From Luscinia megarhynchos (Eukaryota; Chordata; Aves; Passeriformes; Turdidae): a DNA stretch of 64,000 bases. The position numbers and the translations under genes were made by a program. The stretch is from positions 55,790,473 to 55,854,472 of the forward strand of contig CM067592.1 of the NCBI GenBank assembly GCA_034336665.1, given 5' to 3'. This document shows, in pieces, positions 50,435-63,185 of the stretch; within the stretch, counting starts at the first letter, position 1; every line of letters starts with the position of its first letter. The notes beneath the pieces were generated by a model. That model ran no database searches. It was not told the DNA's origin and saw nothing but the letters and a program-made list of their open reading frames with translations.

Positions 50435-53400
50435 TATTGTACTGTAATTAATAAAATATTTATAGTATACAAAAAATATAAAAAATTAGAAATTTAAATG
50501 ATATTAATTTTTTAAAATAGTTCTAAAAGGGGGCAAATCTACACTATTTTATTGGCTTTCTTCTTTTTGTGAGAAATGATGACACTTCAAAAATCAAAAC
50601 TGTAAAAAGTTTATAATCTTAAAAAACCTGTTTATCTACCCATGATTTTTCTGAATTTTGAGATTTCTCCCTTGATACTTCAAGATGGGACAATCCATAG
50701 TTAGCAAGGTTTCAGTAGCAGTAGCTAACTGAACACCTGTCCATTGTCGACAAAATATTCTGTTAGTACTAAACAGGTATAAAAAATTGCATATTAACAT
50801 CTGTTAGTCCAGAAGTAATAATTAGGAACTACTAATTAACTTTTTTTTTTTTTTGGTCCTTCAATTCTTCACTTGGCACTCCATTACCTTTTATTGAGAA
50901 GAAACAAATTTGATTTGCAGGCCAATTTTTCAACTACTGCCTTGTCTGACTGCAGGCACAAAATGAAATGATGACTGTCTCCATATAGCTTTGTTGGCAA
51001 TGAGAGGTCTGAGCTTTAAACTAAGTATTTTCTTAGTTTTATCTCCTCTATAGCTGAAGGAAATGAGATTCACTAAAAAGACCACGGATTTTAAAAAGTG
51101 CATCTCTAGAAATATTTGATACATACCTCATGGGCCCTAATACCCAGGTTCTTTATTTCTGCTTTGCTGGCCAAGATGCACTCTCTGCAGCATGCACTCC
51201 CCAGACTGTCCCTCCTGCAAGATTTCCTCTGGTAACCTGACCTGCAGCACCTGAAAACAGGGAGAATGTTGACCACTGTGGGTTCTTCTCTTCCTCACAC
51301 TAACAAAAAAAGACTGGAGGGATTATATGTTGATTTGAGGACTTGAATTAATTCACCAGCATAAACAAAGAGAAATGAGGACTGTAAATTTCCCCATTGT
51401 CTGCCTATGACAGGGTAAGGAGATGGTTCCTTAGGAGCTGGGCTTCTGAATGAAACAACAAATTCCAAACTCCAACCACAGGAGCTGAGTACCATCTAGC
51501 TCTTAAGATCAATGGAGCTTTCTGTAGTTTACCCTGTGTTTACAGATATTTCTGCTTGGTAGAGCTATTTTATTCCTTTTTTTATACTGAAAGTTATTAC
51601 TCCTAATACAACAACCAAAAGTCATTGATTACAGTATGAAAAGAATGTGGATTAATCATATGTAGTATGGCACAAGCTTAGTGAAGTTGATCTTGACTAA
51701 GATATTTTTAATTTATGTGAGCTATCCTGATGTCTTTTAGTCTTGTCTATATTCTTTTCTAAGGATATGAACTGTGCGTATTTCTATTTTTAAGAGTCAT
51801 GCATTAACAGGATGATTGATGTTTTGAATTTCTGTCATGCAAAAGCATGGCAGGCTGCTCTGAGCTGGAAGCTGAAAAGACAAAAGGCTTTAAAGTTTAC
51901 TAGTTGCTTCTGTCTCAGGTATAGCAGACCAGGAAGGCTTTAATAACCTCTAAATTATCAACATGTTAATATAATAAATTAATTGCACTTTAGTGTACCA
52001 TGTAGGAGTTGAAATTTTTTCTGAGATTTGACAGATAGTGTTATTTTTTCCCCTAGTTTTCAGCGCAATTATTGTAATAATCTGATTGATAACTCCTGTT
52101 ATAATTTTTCCGTGGTCATGATAAAATATGGAAAATTCTTAATTTTCTTGTACAACTGTCTGTGACATTGCTTTAATAATTCTAGAAAGGTGATTCATGG
52201 GTTGTATTTTCTTGCAGTCTCTGATAGCTGAATCCTCTTCTCAATGCTCTTAGCAAGGTACTTAAGCAGATATTTCTCCATGCTGTGGATAATAGCGAAT
52301 GTTCCCAACACTCAACAGCCACTTTTTTGCATGGTGGCTAGTGCAGGCCCTGGAAGGAGATCGTATTCATTCTACCAACACACACTACTGATATGAAGAA
52401 TGAACTTAATTTCCTGTGAAAAAATAAAGCTGAAGAAAGACAAGAATTAAAGCAAACAAAAATTTACTGTAGGACTTAAGACATGGTAAGGTGCAACTAC
52501 CTTCTTTCCTCACTTATTTCTTTTTCTTCTCTTCGCTTCAAAACTATTACCAATTTTCCAGCACCACAAAGGCTAGCTATAGCTGTTGTAGCTGGGCTCT
52601 GCGGGATGAATGCATTTTAGATAAAAACCCTCTTTGCACCCCTCAAATCCCATTTTCACCTGCTCACGTGGTACTCGCCCACAGCTCACGAACAATGTGT
52701 TCCTATGCTGAGAGAAGGGGACTCGGATTCAGCATGAGCCTACCAAAATTACTTTTTCCTCATGCAGTTTTAAGGCACTGTGCTTTAGAAAGCGTGGGAG
52801 AGGCCACTGTGTAAGGTTTGAGAGAGCATGGTGAGAAAGAAAGGAAGGAAAAATTAACAAGTGTTTGCAGATGAGAATTTAGAGAAATAGAAATGAGTAT
52901 AGAGGAGAAGTTAGAGGAATATTAAATACTTACATGGAAGAAGAAAAATCACAGAACTTAAAAGCTGCAGAGAGACATTTTACTCCACGTATCCTTAATC
53001 CAGTTTTTGTTCAATTTATTTTATAGTCCAGAGAAAAAAATTCTTCTTCTGTTGCACAGAGATGAGGATCTGGGCAGTTTAAAATATATTTCTTTTGTTT
53101 ATCAGACTCAAGATGTGTATTTTGGGTAGTATTCTGCTTGGTGGGGGTCTGGTAGACTGCAGGATAGCACAAGCATGTTAATATCTATGAATTAGAACTA
53201 GATGAAATAATTTTCTAACTTTACAGAACAATTTTTTTTTATGAAAACTTCAGATTTCAATCAGAAGTTTAACGCACATTCTAATGCATATTTTAAAGAC
53301 TCCTGGAATGAAGGCCACACCAAATTCATAGGATATGAATTTACCTTATGTAATGCATGGAGAAAAAATGGTATCATTTTAAATTAAAAATTAAATTAAT

Positions 53401-56116
53401 GAGGATTTATATAATGTTGCTGTGGACCTAAAAACTGTTTTTAGTCTTTATTTAAGATAAAAGAAGACTAAGTATTACATCCTTAAAAGAAAGTAGGATA
53501 AGTAAGTCCTTCTAGCAAGAGTCAGAGATATCACTGAATATATTTCTTGCATATAAAGAAACAAAATATGTCCATTGCATACTGCAATTAAACTGACATA
53601 TTCCTGAGTTTTATAGCTATTAGTAAATTAAATGCTAAATTAATAAGGCATTTTATCCCATTGGCAACTTGTGGTAATAATGTTAAGCTTCATGGATGAA
53701 AACTGCATAGACAGCAGTACAAAATTTATTGTTATGTAGGATACTTATGCTTTGATTACCTGTTTTTCTCTATAGACTTGATGTCTATTATTGCATTTTA
53801 AACATCTGTATGTCACAGAGATTTATTTGGAAGCTCTTACTGCTTTCACGTCTTTCAAAACAGTGGCAGTTTAAGGGACCACTAGAAAATCCAATTAAAT
53901 ACTGCAGCGAATGGTTTACTTCTAAAAAGGTATTTGAACTACCATATACTCTTGTTGAAGGCTCATAAAGAAACATACAAATCAGTCTTCAATTTTATGA
54001 GAGAAGGGAAGAAGGGAATTCTGTAGAATTCACAGCATATATAGCAAACGTATTACTCTGCATTACCTCCTAAAACACCTATCCCAATGTGTTTTTAATC
54101 TTTATTTTAGCCCTTAATAGACAGTGTAGGTAAAAGGATAACTGCATTCTTAAATAGTTGTTATATTGTTTATTAAAATAACATAACAGCTTATATTAAT
54201 GTGGTACCTATGAGCAAAAACTAAGATGCAAGAGGAAAGATTTATTGTTTATAAGATTTTCTCTAAAATCCATTATTTTGGTTACACATATAGTAAGAAA
54301 TACTGGATTTTTAATATGCTATTCTCATCCATCTACATGTCTTAGGAATTTTCATTTGTTTAACATTGTCACTTGACTGAGAAGCAGAAACAAGGGTCAA
54401 ACAAAATCTATGGTTTTGCTGTTTAGTTCTCTGTGTTTTTCTGCATTCACTAAAAAAAATATCCACTAAACCAGAATCTGATACCAGTACAAAGAAGAAA
54501 ATAATAGAAATTAATTTGGTTAGCAAACTGAAAAAAACCCCCAATTTTCTACTTTCATTAGTTTGAAAGTGTTATTACCATGACAAATGCAGTCAGAAAA
54601 AAAAAAAAAGGAGAAGCCTACCAAGAATATCAACATAACTGTGAGTATGAGAAGTGCAACCCGAAATTAGAGAACCACAGACAATGTGGGTGCCCAGTCC
54701 CTGAGGAATCCAGATGAGTTAGGATTGCATTGACATTTTTTCCTTTGGGAATAAGATGTGCTTATTGAATTAAAATAGTTCTTAGCATGAACAAGCCTCA
54801 CAGAAAGTTTTGGTGGATCTCTAGGGTGCTCTTTTTGTCTTTTGTGTGAGTAAAACAAATTCACCAGGGTTCATAAAATGTTAAATGTGTAAGAGCCAGC
54901 AGCACCTTCTAGAATACCACACTCAACCATTTCTTATTTTGAAGAAGACTAAGGCAAACAAGGCCAGTAGTTATAGTCAGAAATTCTCCAACACTAGATC
55001 ACTGCCCCAAACATTTATCAGTATTGTCCTTTCATTGATTGCTTTTTCCTGTCCACCCTAACTCAGTTAGGAATGCCTATTTGTGACTCCACAAAACAAA
55101 AATGTACCCAAGAATGAAGACAAAACTTTTGAGGATTTATCATATTGATAAAGATGCTTACTTTCATAAGTATTTGATTGCACTGAAACTGTGTCTAAAA
55201 TACAAGTAAAAAACTTCAGGAAATAAGTTAGGGCCATGACAGTGGACACTTTTGGAAGTCCTTGCCTGCCTTGTGCTGCCCATGGGAAGGCACTGCATGG
55301 GTGTCTGAGATGAGAGGTGGCTGTACCATGCACGGCTCCTGCACACTGTGGTGAGCTCCTGGACTTCTGTGAAAAGAAAACAGAGATTCAAATCCACCCT
55401 CTCTCTGCCAGATACCCTTCCTAGGCCTGAAGAAGAGTCTAGGCTTGCAGCCAAGCAGTATTTCAGTATAGTATGCATTCCAGTATAGATAAAACCAAAA
55501 TGGGAGGCTTCATCAGCGGTGAATGATGTTAAACCATTGTTGTTACAGAATATCACATCAGTATGAATGCAAAATTAATAGCAGCAGGTAGATTGTTACT
55601 GCTTGTTTGTTACCTTTTATTACCTATATCTACGCTTGTAGGGCCAAGTAGCCATTTAATTCAGAAATGGTTATAATATATCCACCGTAAGCCCCTCACA
55701 GCTGAAATGAACTCCAGTACATGTATGAATCTCAGAATTGGGTATAGAAAAGAAATGAACAGCATAGTGTAAAACTTTGCCTGGATGCCTGTTTTCTTGT
55801 GAGTGCAGCAGCAGCTTGTATTTTCCTTTTGGTCAAAATTAATAATTATATCAAATGGCACTGAAATTTGTGGGAAAGCTGATTCTGAACAGAAAAGTTC
55901 CTCATGTGATTGACTCAGCAAGGATTTCACGGATAACAAACTGGATAGATGCTGTAAGCTTACTTCATTAATTATCCAGCATTCTCCCAGCTGATAGTTG
56001 GAGCTGAGCTTTTGGAGGTGTTCTGCTTCACAGAGTAGTGCTGACCAGAGTCAGCCATGGGGAAATCTGCTCATTCTCCCTGGGGTCTGAGTAAGGTATA
56101 TGAGCAAGCTCTTTGG
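50435..56116. other. Unrecognised AT-rich DNA
   Basis: No gene or known repeat was recognised. There is a T-run near 50842-50855 and an A-run at 54599-54609. GC-richer parts at about 51140-51260 and 55240-55420 contain no identifiable element. Confidence 0.5.
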
Positions 56117-56533
56117 TCAGGTATGGCTGTCTGATTTGAACCTGCTTTTGTTCCTCATCTTGTCAGAGGTGAGATATGTAAGCAGAAGTCCAAGGGGCAA
56201 CCAAAAGAAATTTAAGAGTCTTGAGGTGATTGATTGAAGGATGAAGACCCCAGATAGTGTATTCCTAGATCCTTCCACCAGGGAAGGAGGGAAAAATATT
56301 GAAAGGAATAAGTAGACCAACCAGAACAAAAATGGAGCAAGGGTGGTGTTGGGCAGCATTTTTGGATTTTGATCTTGGGATGATCTATAAAACACCGGAT
56401 GTAATGCACTTTTCTCAGGGGGTGAAAAGGGGTTTTGCACAGGTGTTATCAGCTCTGATTGGTAGAGCTTTAGACTAGATTGGCAGGGAGGGCAGGGGCA
56501 AAACCAGAGATAAGCAATGGGACAGCAAGGCAA
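56117..56533 (-). other. Unassigned 138-codon open frame
   Basis: This minus-strand frame contains a hydrophobic run (around FLFWLVYLFLSIFF) and a second hydrophobic stretch (FFWLPLGLLLTYL) that could be membrane-spanning if translated. I recognise no family. It lies just upstream of a CR1 on the opposite strand and may be a decayed element or a chance frame. There is no promoter, splice or codon evidence for a gene. Confidence 0.2.
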
Positions 56534-56599
56534 AAGTTGAGGCAGTGCATGCTAATGAGATCCTTCAGTTTGGTCCATGAGGTGTTGGCTACAATGAAC

Positions 56600-58290
56600 T
56601 GCATTTGAAATGTTCCTAGTCCCACATGGGCAGCCTGAAGAACAGACAAGACAAACTCAAAGCTTTGGCCCAGTTCAGAGAAATGACATTATTGAGATAA
56701 ACAAAACCTGATGTGATGAGTTCTGTGACTGGGGTGGATGAGGGTTTTTATAACAAGATGTAGTGCGGAAATAACACCAGCCCATTATAAGATGAGGATG
56801 ATCACCTCATAGACAGGGACATGGACAAGACAGAGGTCTTTAATGCATTCTGTGCCTCTGCCTTCAACATCGATAATGAGCTCTGCAGGTCCCAGCACCC
56901 TGACCTGGAGGCTGTAGGAATGATAATCTCTCAGTCAACCCTGAACTCAAGTGAGATTTAGTGCTCTAGGTGGATCCCTATAAATCTATGAAGCCTGGTG
57001 GAATTAATCCAAGAATACTCAAAGAGCTGGCTGGTGTCATCACAAAGCATCTCTCAACAACTTTTGAAGTCTCTTGGAAATCTGGAGAGCTCCCAGCCAA
57101 CTGAAAACTAGCAAATATTGTCCCAATTTTCAAGAAGCACAAGAGGGATGACCATCGTAACTACAGGCCTGTCAGTTTTAATTCAGTGCCCATTAAAATT
57201 GTGGAGAAGGATATTCTGGGAGTTACTGAAAATCTCCTGAAAAACAACACAGTCACTGGTCACAGTCAGAATAGGTTTCTGAAGGGAAATTCCTGCTTGT
57301 CAAACCTGATTTACTCTTATTACACTGTAAGCCTCCTTGTTGGTGGGTGTACAAGGGAAGCCAATAGATTTAACCCAATGTTCTTCAGTATCTTCAGCTT
57401 GCACCTAGGACTTGAAGGGATATATAGTAAGTTTGTTGATGACACTAAATCAGAGGATTGGCTGACTCCCTCAAAGGCACAGAAGGCCTTCAGAGAGATC
57501 TTGACTAATGATTTTCAAATAATTAGTCACCAACTACATGAAGTTTAAGGAGGACAAGTAACATAATCTGGCTCTGGAATGGCAATCCTGGATGCTATGA
57601 CAGACTGGGGAATGAGATGCTGGAAAGCAGCACCACGGAAAGGGACCTTGGGGTCCTGGTCAGTGTGATTTGAACATGAGCCAGCAGTGCCATGGCAATC
57701 AGGAGGGTCACCTGAGTTCTGGGGACATCAGGGGCAGCATCACCAGCCGGGAAAAGGAGAAGATTGTTCTGCTCTGCTCTGCACTGGGGCAATTGCCTCA
57801 GCTCGAGTGCTGGGGGCAGGTCTGGGGGCCACAATTTAAGAAAGACATTGAGCTTTAATTAGAGTGTCCAAGGAGGGCCATGAGGATGGTGAAGGACCTC
57901 GAGGAGAAATGTTATGAGGAGAGACTGAGGTCCCTGGGTCTGTTCAGCCTGGAGAAAATGAGACCTCATTGTAGCCCACAGCTTCCAGCAGACCAACTGA
58001 TCTCTTCTCTTTGGTGACCAGTCACAGGATCCAAGGAAATGGCATATGTTTGTGTCAGAGGAGGTCTAGTTTAGACATTAGGAAAGGTTTTTCACCCAGG
58101 AGTGGCTGAGCACTGAAGCAGGCTCCCCTTGGAGCAGGGTAGTGGTCACAGCCCCAAGCCTCACAGAGTTCAAGCATTCACACCATCCTCTGAGGCACAT
58201 GGTCTTAGAGCTGTGCTGTCCAAGGATAGGAGCTGGACTTTAATGATCCTCGTGGGTCCCTTCCAACTCAGGATATTCTATGATTCATTA
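56600..58290 (+). mobile_element. CR1 LINE with internal deletions
   Basis: The insert starts inside the endonuclease domain (CACATGGGCAGCCTGAAG near 56621) and reaches the region matching CR1's ETWWD area near 56710. It then jumps to the pre-RT region (DRDMDKTEVFNAF near 56815-56855). RT fingers follow, including ANIVPIFKK-like and NYRPVS-like sequence (about 57110-57180) and a GNSCLSNLIYSYY block (57285-57325). Motifs A and B are missing: a deletion joins the fingers to an IFSLHLG block. Motif C is kept as FVDD (57432-57443). The connection region and 3' UTR end with GGTCCCTTCCAACTCAGGAT and TTCTATGATTCATT. Frameshifts and stops confirm it is dead. Confidence 0.9.
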
Positions 58291-60750
58291 TCAGTTTACT
58301 TATTTGTCCTAAAGCAAAAAAGGTTTAGATAGGAAAAACTCACATGAAACAAGTAAAATAGAAAGGATGTTTGAATGATATATTATTTTTATTCCCTTGG
58401 GGACTCACTTCATTCCCCCAGTGTGGTGATGACTAATGTAGCTGGAGAAGGAAGATTATTACAAGATAATGAAACCTGTTTATTGTGTCTCCCGCTATTA
58501 GGATGAGCTCTTTTCCCCAGCAGATTATCCAGGATATCTCAGAGATAGCATTTCTATTGCACATTTTCCTTGTTTCTGCTTCTTTCTTCATTTTTTTCAT
58601 GGTAAGAGAAAAAATGCCATCCATGATCAAAAGAAACAATTTAAAGGTAGAAAGTTTTTCTAAAGTTCATAGGTGCCTAAGATATTCTGTGAGTTTCTGT
58701 AACCACTGAGACTGATGGACTTTACCAATTGCAAGCAGGCTATGTCCATAATGATTGAATTCAGGTGTAAGCAATGGCAAGGAGCTTTAAAAATATGTGT
58801 ATTGTGGCCAAAAATGCACAAGAGAATCAGTCTACATATGTGCCTTAAGGATGAACAGAATATTTCCTTTAGCAGTCTTGAACTGTACTATAAAGACAGG
58901 TTTTTAGGGAGCCACCAGGTAAATTGCACTTTGCTTCCCCCAATGCAATAAGGTGTTTCTTCCATCTCCATTCCCAGCCTTGGCCCTGCCTTGGTGCACA
59001 TGAAAAACAGTTTTTATTTAATTGGTATCTTTTCAAGCACAATGTGAAATATAGCTTTAACTGCTAGAAGGTCTAAACAAGATGTTTCTGCAAATAAAAT
59101 TCTATATTTATGTAAGAGGTTTTTGCATTTATCACTTTTCTCATAGAAAACACTCCACTGAAAACTGTATCATGTCAATAATATTTGGAAATTTGGCATG
59201 ACACAAAAACTTCTGAACTTTTATATCCTTAATGTCTTTAAGTGGTTGTTTCTGATGAAATTTATTACATGCTGGAAAAATTAATAAGATCTCACAAGAA
59301 GCAAATACTTCAATATGTTTTCTTTTTTTTTTTGATTCCTCCATATCACTTGTTTTTCTAAGAATATCTTTTGATCATGAAGGAATTAAATAACTAATCT
59401 TTTTCCATTTATAAGTCTCACCTTATGCATATTTTGTCTCTTTGTGGTGAACAGGGATTAATTATGCTTCAGAACCAGTTCTACCGTCCATAGTGCAGGA
59501 ATGTTGAAGTTTGCCCAGAAACAGTATTTATGAGAAGGGTCAGCACAGGTAGATGGAAGAAGTGATAGGCACAACAGCACAAAGAAGTAGCAAGAAGTCA
59601 TCAGGTTAAAGAGTGCTAAAACACAGAAGGTAAAAAATTAAATTTTTATGGTTGAAAAGGCACACCTTACACCAACAATAAAACCTGATAATTTCTCTGA
59701 GGAGAGAAAATGTGGGATGACAATTAGAAAATTGCATTCAGTATATTGCAATATATATTGCCCAATGTTCTGAAAACTTTGCTGTAATATTGCTAGCCAG
59801 AAGTACTCAACTCAAGTTTGTCCTCAGTTTTGAGCCTTCTTACCAAAAAACCCCCAAAATTCAGGTATTTATATGCATCTATACATAAATTTCTATGGAA
59901 AGCAAGTTTCCAGACAGATTTACCCTGCTAGCACAAGAATAAAACCAAGCATCATGGGTGTGCAAATACCCAGCTTGTGGGCAGATTTTAAGTGCTAGCT
60001 TTACTCTGCTCTGACTGCTTTTGACACTGTCCTTTAGTTGATTTATGTGCTTCATGTATTAGGCAGTTACAAAGCTTATGCTTCTGCACTGAAGGAAAAG
60101 ATAAATCACATGGGATGAATAAAGAGAAGGGGGTTTTAATACAATGAGAATATAATTATTTTTAAATTCTGTCAAATGTTGACAATCAGGTGGTTAAGGC
60201 ATAGGAACACTGCTTCTTTTATATATTTCTTCTATTTCTCTGCTTTCAAAATCACATAATAAATTTGGGTATTTGTCCTATCTTTACATTTTTGTCCCAG
60301 AAACCTAGACCAGATACTGCTTGTGGCAGGGTTGGAGAGGAGAAATACCAACTGCTAGTCATGATTAATCATCACAAGGGGTTGAAACCTGTGAAAAAAC
60401 ATTATTTAGATTAAACAAATGTTGACTTGTTAGAAGCATTTATAGAAATATTTCTGAGGTAACATATTCTCATGCCTTATATATTTAGCATGCTCATACA
60501 GAGCACAAGAAGGAGTAAAATAATCATCTCACTAAGACTTGGCATCCTCTTCATAGCACTGTCTAAAATGGAGGGTTGCAGAGCTTGAAGAAGCTCTGTT
60601 ACCTACAATCAAGTGGAAATATTCAATGTCCTCTAGTACATAGTATGGGGATACTGTGGCAACACCTTTCTGTTAAATAGAAACAGTGAATAACCTGGGC
60701 CTGTAGGGTCTTTAATTCCCACGGTAGTAACAAAACACAAAAGATATATA
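58291..60750. other. Unrecognised AT-rich DNA
   Basis: No gene or known repeat was recognised. A T-run lies near 59322-59332. Open frames are at most 78 codons and have no domains. Confidence 0.55.
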
Positions 60751-60850
60751 AGTATAAGTATAAGTATAAGTATAAGTATAAGTATAAGTATAAGTATAAG
60801 TATAAGTATAAGTATAAATATAAATATAAATATAAATATAAATAAATATA
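60751..60850 (+). repeat. (AGTATA)n to (AATATA)n hexamer repeat
   Basis: About 11 AGTATA units (60751-60816) switch to about five AATATA units, and the array then ends. The two blocks share a register and differ by one G-to-A change. Confidence 0.95.
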
Positions 60851-62290
60851 GAACTATTGCTCACCACAGCTTTCCACTGATAAAACAAAAAGAGGAAAGA
60901 TATTGTCTATTTAGAATCATTTAAGAAAACAAGTTCAGGTGAGAGTCATGTTTTCCACTCTAGTTGTTTCACAATCTACTCTCAGCTTTGTGTTCATACT
61001 TATTTCCCTGAGTAAATTGTCACTGTATAAGGAAGCATCTCCTTTGATTTATGTCACCCATAAATTATTTTTTTTTCCTTGAACCCCTGAAGATGGAATC
61101 TATTCTTCGTGGTTTGGCAAACCAGTTTTTGGGTTTTTTTTACAACTGTTTTCATAAATATCTCGGTACTAGCAAAAATAATCATTTTAAAGAGGAGTTT
61201 CAAAAAATTCTGTTCCACAGACCTGCCTTAATCTAATAGTACTAGCTGTTTTAAGAAGTTCCTGAATGAATCTGCAAATTGGTGGCATAGAACATTATAA
61301 CAAATTCCTCATCCTTTATTTCAGTTTAGTAGAGAGCTGTGTTGATTTCAAATAACAGTATGAATATGGAAGGCAATGGAGAGATGACAAAAGTGGCACT
61401 GTTCTGAGATAGCTAGCAGGGTGCAGGAAGCAAATTTCAGGTAGAGAAGGTTTCTCTTTTTTAAAGGAAAATTAATAATTTCACATAGTTTCAAACTAAA
61501 TTGAATTTTCAATGTATACAGTTCATTGAGACCTGTTTTACTTTTGCAATAAAAATCCAAATTTTAGGCAAATATTAACAAAATTTATAAATTTATAATT
61601 TATAAATATAAAATTTATATTTTATAAAAAAATTCGTCATTTGAGAAATAAAATGGTTTTGAATTTTCCATTAAGTCTATGATTTTTTTTTCCCAACAAA
61701 AATGTTTAATGGAAACAATGTGTATTCTAGTAACACCACTGAATGAACATATTTACTGCAGGAAGTTCACCTAATTTTGATTTATCTCAGTTTAACGCAT
61801 GAAAAAATCAATAGATACACTGAAATCACTGCAGGCAGACAACTTTACCCCTTTTGTTAAGAACTGGTAATTTCTGACAGATTTTATGACTGCTTTTCCC
61901 ATGCTTGAGTAGTTTGCTCTTAGTACTACACTTCAAGCCATAGTTATTGTACACTGAGTCATTGTCCTGTAACTGCTGAAGTGTCAAAGTAGCTAAAAGC
62001 CAGACAGAACAAATAGACTCCCACAGCACAGAAAAACAAACAGACAAAATATTGTGTTAATAACATCACATTGTTAGACCAAAACAAAAAAAAAGAGCAA
62101 TGCAAAGAGTAAGGAAATGTGAACTTTGTGTCGACGTTCTTGGCAGATAAATGCCATTCTGGGTAATCTCAAGCAGCTGGGAAAGTGGGCCACTATTCCT
62201 CATTCTGATTCATTGCTGCTTTTGTCAGAGATGTTGTGTGGGGCAGAACAAGGGTCAGCTAAGGTGAGATAAGAACATTGACTGGCCATG
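60851..62290. other. Unrecognised AT-rich DNA
   Basis: No gene was recognised. At 61605-61621 there is a small AT palindrome with 8-bp arms and a 1-base centre, within a longer TTTATAA-rich patch (61581-61630). Confidence 0.5.
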
Positions 62291-62299
62291 AGACCCCCA

Positions 62300-62395
62300 T
62301 CCAAGTGGACAAACACTGAGCAGCCTGGTCTAACTTCAAGATTGGTTTTCAGCACAGTTCTGGGCTAGTTGGCCAAGGATATGTGCTATGACTGA
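62300..62395 (+). mobile_element. Possible CR1 3'-UTR relic
   Basis: The cues GAGCAGCCTGGTCTAACTTC and TTCTGGGCTAGTTGG resemble the terminal UTR of CR1 elements, but the expected ATTCTATG-like tail is not seen. This is a weak, short match. Confidence 0.3.
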
Positions 62396-62662
62396 ACTTC
62401 CCAACTCGCAGCAAACCTCTGTTTCTATTGCAGCAAAGGCTTTGAGGATGGCTCAAAGAGCAAGGTGGTTGCTTTTGATTCTGGGAAAGTGCTTACCAAA
62501 CCTGTGGAGCACACAGTGAAAGGGGATGTATTTGAGGTGACTGCCCACAAAGATGTTGGGAAGATATGTCAGCATTTTAATATGGAAACTCAGAAAATAT
62601 CATGCTGTTTTATTTTTCTTTTTATTGAGTTTTCTAATTTAGACAATATACTGTTCTTATAG
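62396..62662 (+). other. Unassigned open frame with exon-like start
   Basis: The plus-strand frame is open for 267 bases from a stop codon at 62393. Within it, TTTCTATTGCAG (62422-62433) resembles a splice acceptor. The following codons give a mixed, hydrophilic peptide (for example GFEDGSKSKVVAFDSGK) that looks more protein-like than most frames here. Past about 62585 it turns AT-rich and hydrophobic, as expected for non-coding DNA. I recognise no family. It may be an exon, a pseudogene piece or chance. Confidence 0.25.
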
Positions 62663-62944
62663 AAGAATATTGATAGAGAAGCAATATAAGAGAACTCAGA
62701 GATAACATTGATATAACACTGATATGTCTTTTGCATGAATTAAACTTTCTGCTGTGGTTTAATCACAAATTTTATTAAATAAAATTTACAGCTTGGTGGA
62801 TTTTAAGGAGAAGTGCTCAATTTTTTTTTCCTGGCTCTAATTAGAAGGTAGACCTCAAATCAAACATCTAACAAATCTTCAATTTCAAGATCAGGAGAAT
62901 TGAGAGGGTTTTTTTTGGTTTAATGACCTCTGTGAGTTCAAGGT
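62663..62944. other. Unrecognised AT-rich DNA
   Basis: A short AT-rich stretch between the open frame and the LTR fragment, with no recognisable element. Confidence 0.5.
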
Positions 62945-63185
62945 TGTTGTGGGTTGAACTTGGTGCCCACCAAGCCAGGCTACCACTGCCCTCCTCAGTT
63001 GGGCATGGGAGAGAAAACACAACAAAAAGCTTGAGGGTTAGGGATTGGGAAGGGAGAGATCAGTCGCTCATTACCATCATGGGCAGACTCATCCTGGGAA
63101 ACTTCATTTCATACTGCCAGGACCTTGTCATGCAAACCCCACATACAAGGAAAGACAGAAGTCTGCAAAGACACTTTAAATGAAA
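62945..63185. mobile_element. Fragment of an avian LTR retrotransposon
   Basis: The sequence starts TGTTGTGGGTTGAACTTGG and continues through GGTGCCCACCAAGCC, GCCCTCCTCAGTTGG, GGGAGAGAAAACACAAC and GGGAGAGATCAGTCGCTCA to CATTACCATCATGGGCAGAC. These cues occur in this order in a widespread bird ERV-derived repeat. Similarity fades after about 63120. I cannot place its strand or exact family, and no internal genes are present. Confidence 0.6.

Noticed and set aside
49947..50472. Tyr/Ile/Leu-rich minus-strand frames up to 169 codons
   Set aside because: They are produced by the TATAA pentamer array.
57186..57548. 120-codon plus-strand frame as a gene
   Set aside because: It is CR1 reverse transcriptase with motifs A and B deleted.
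61605..61621. AT palindrome as a regulatory hairpin
   Set aside because: Short AT-only palindromes are frequent by chance in such AT-rich sequence.
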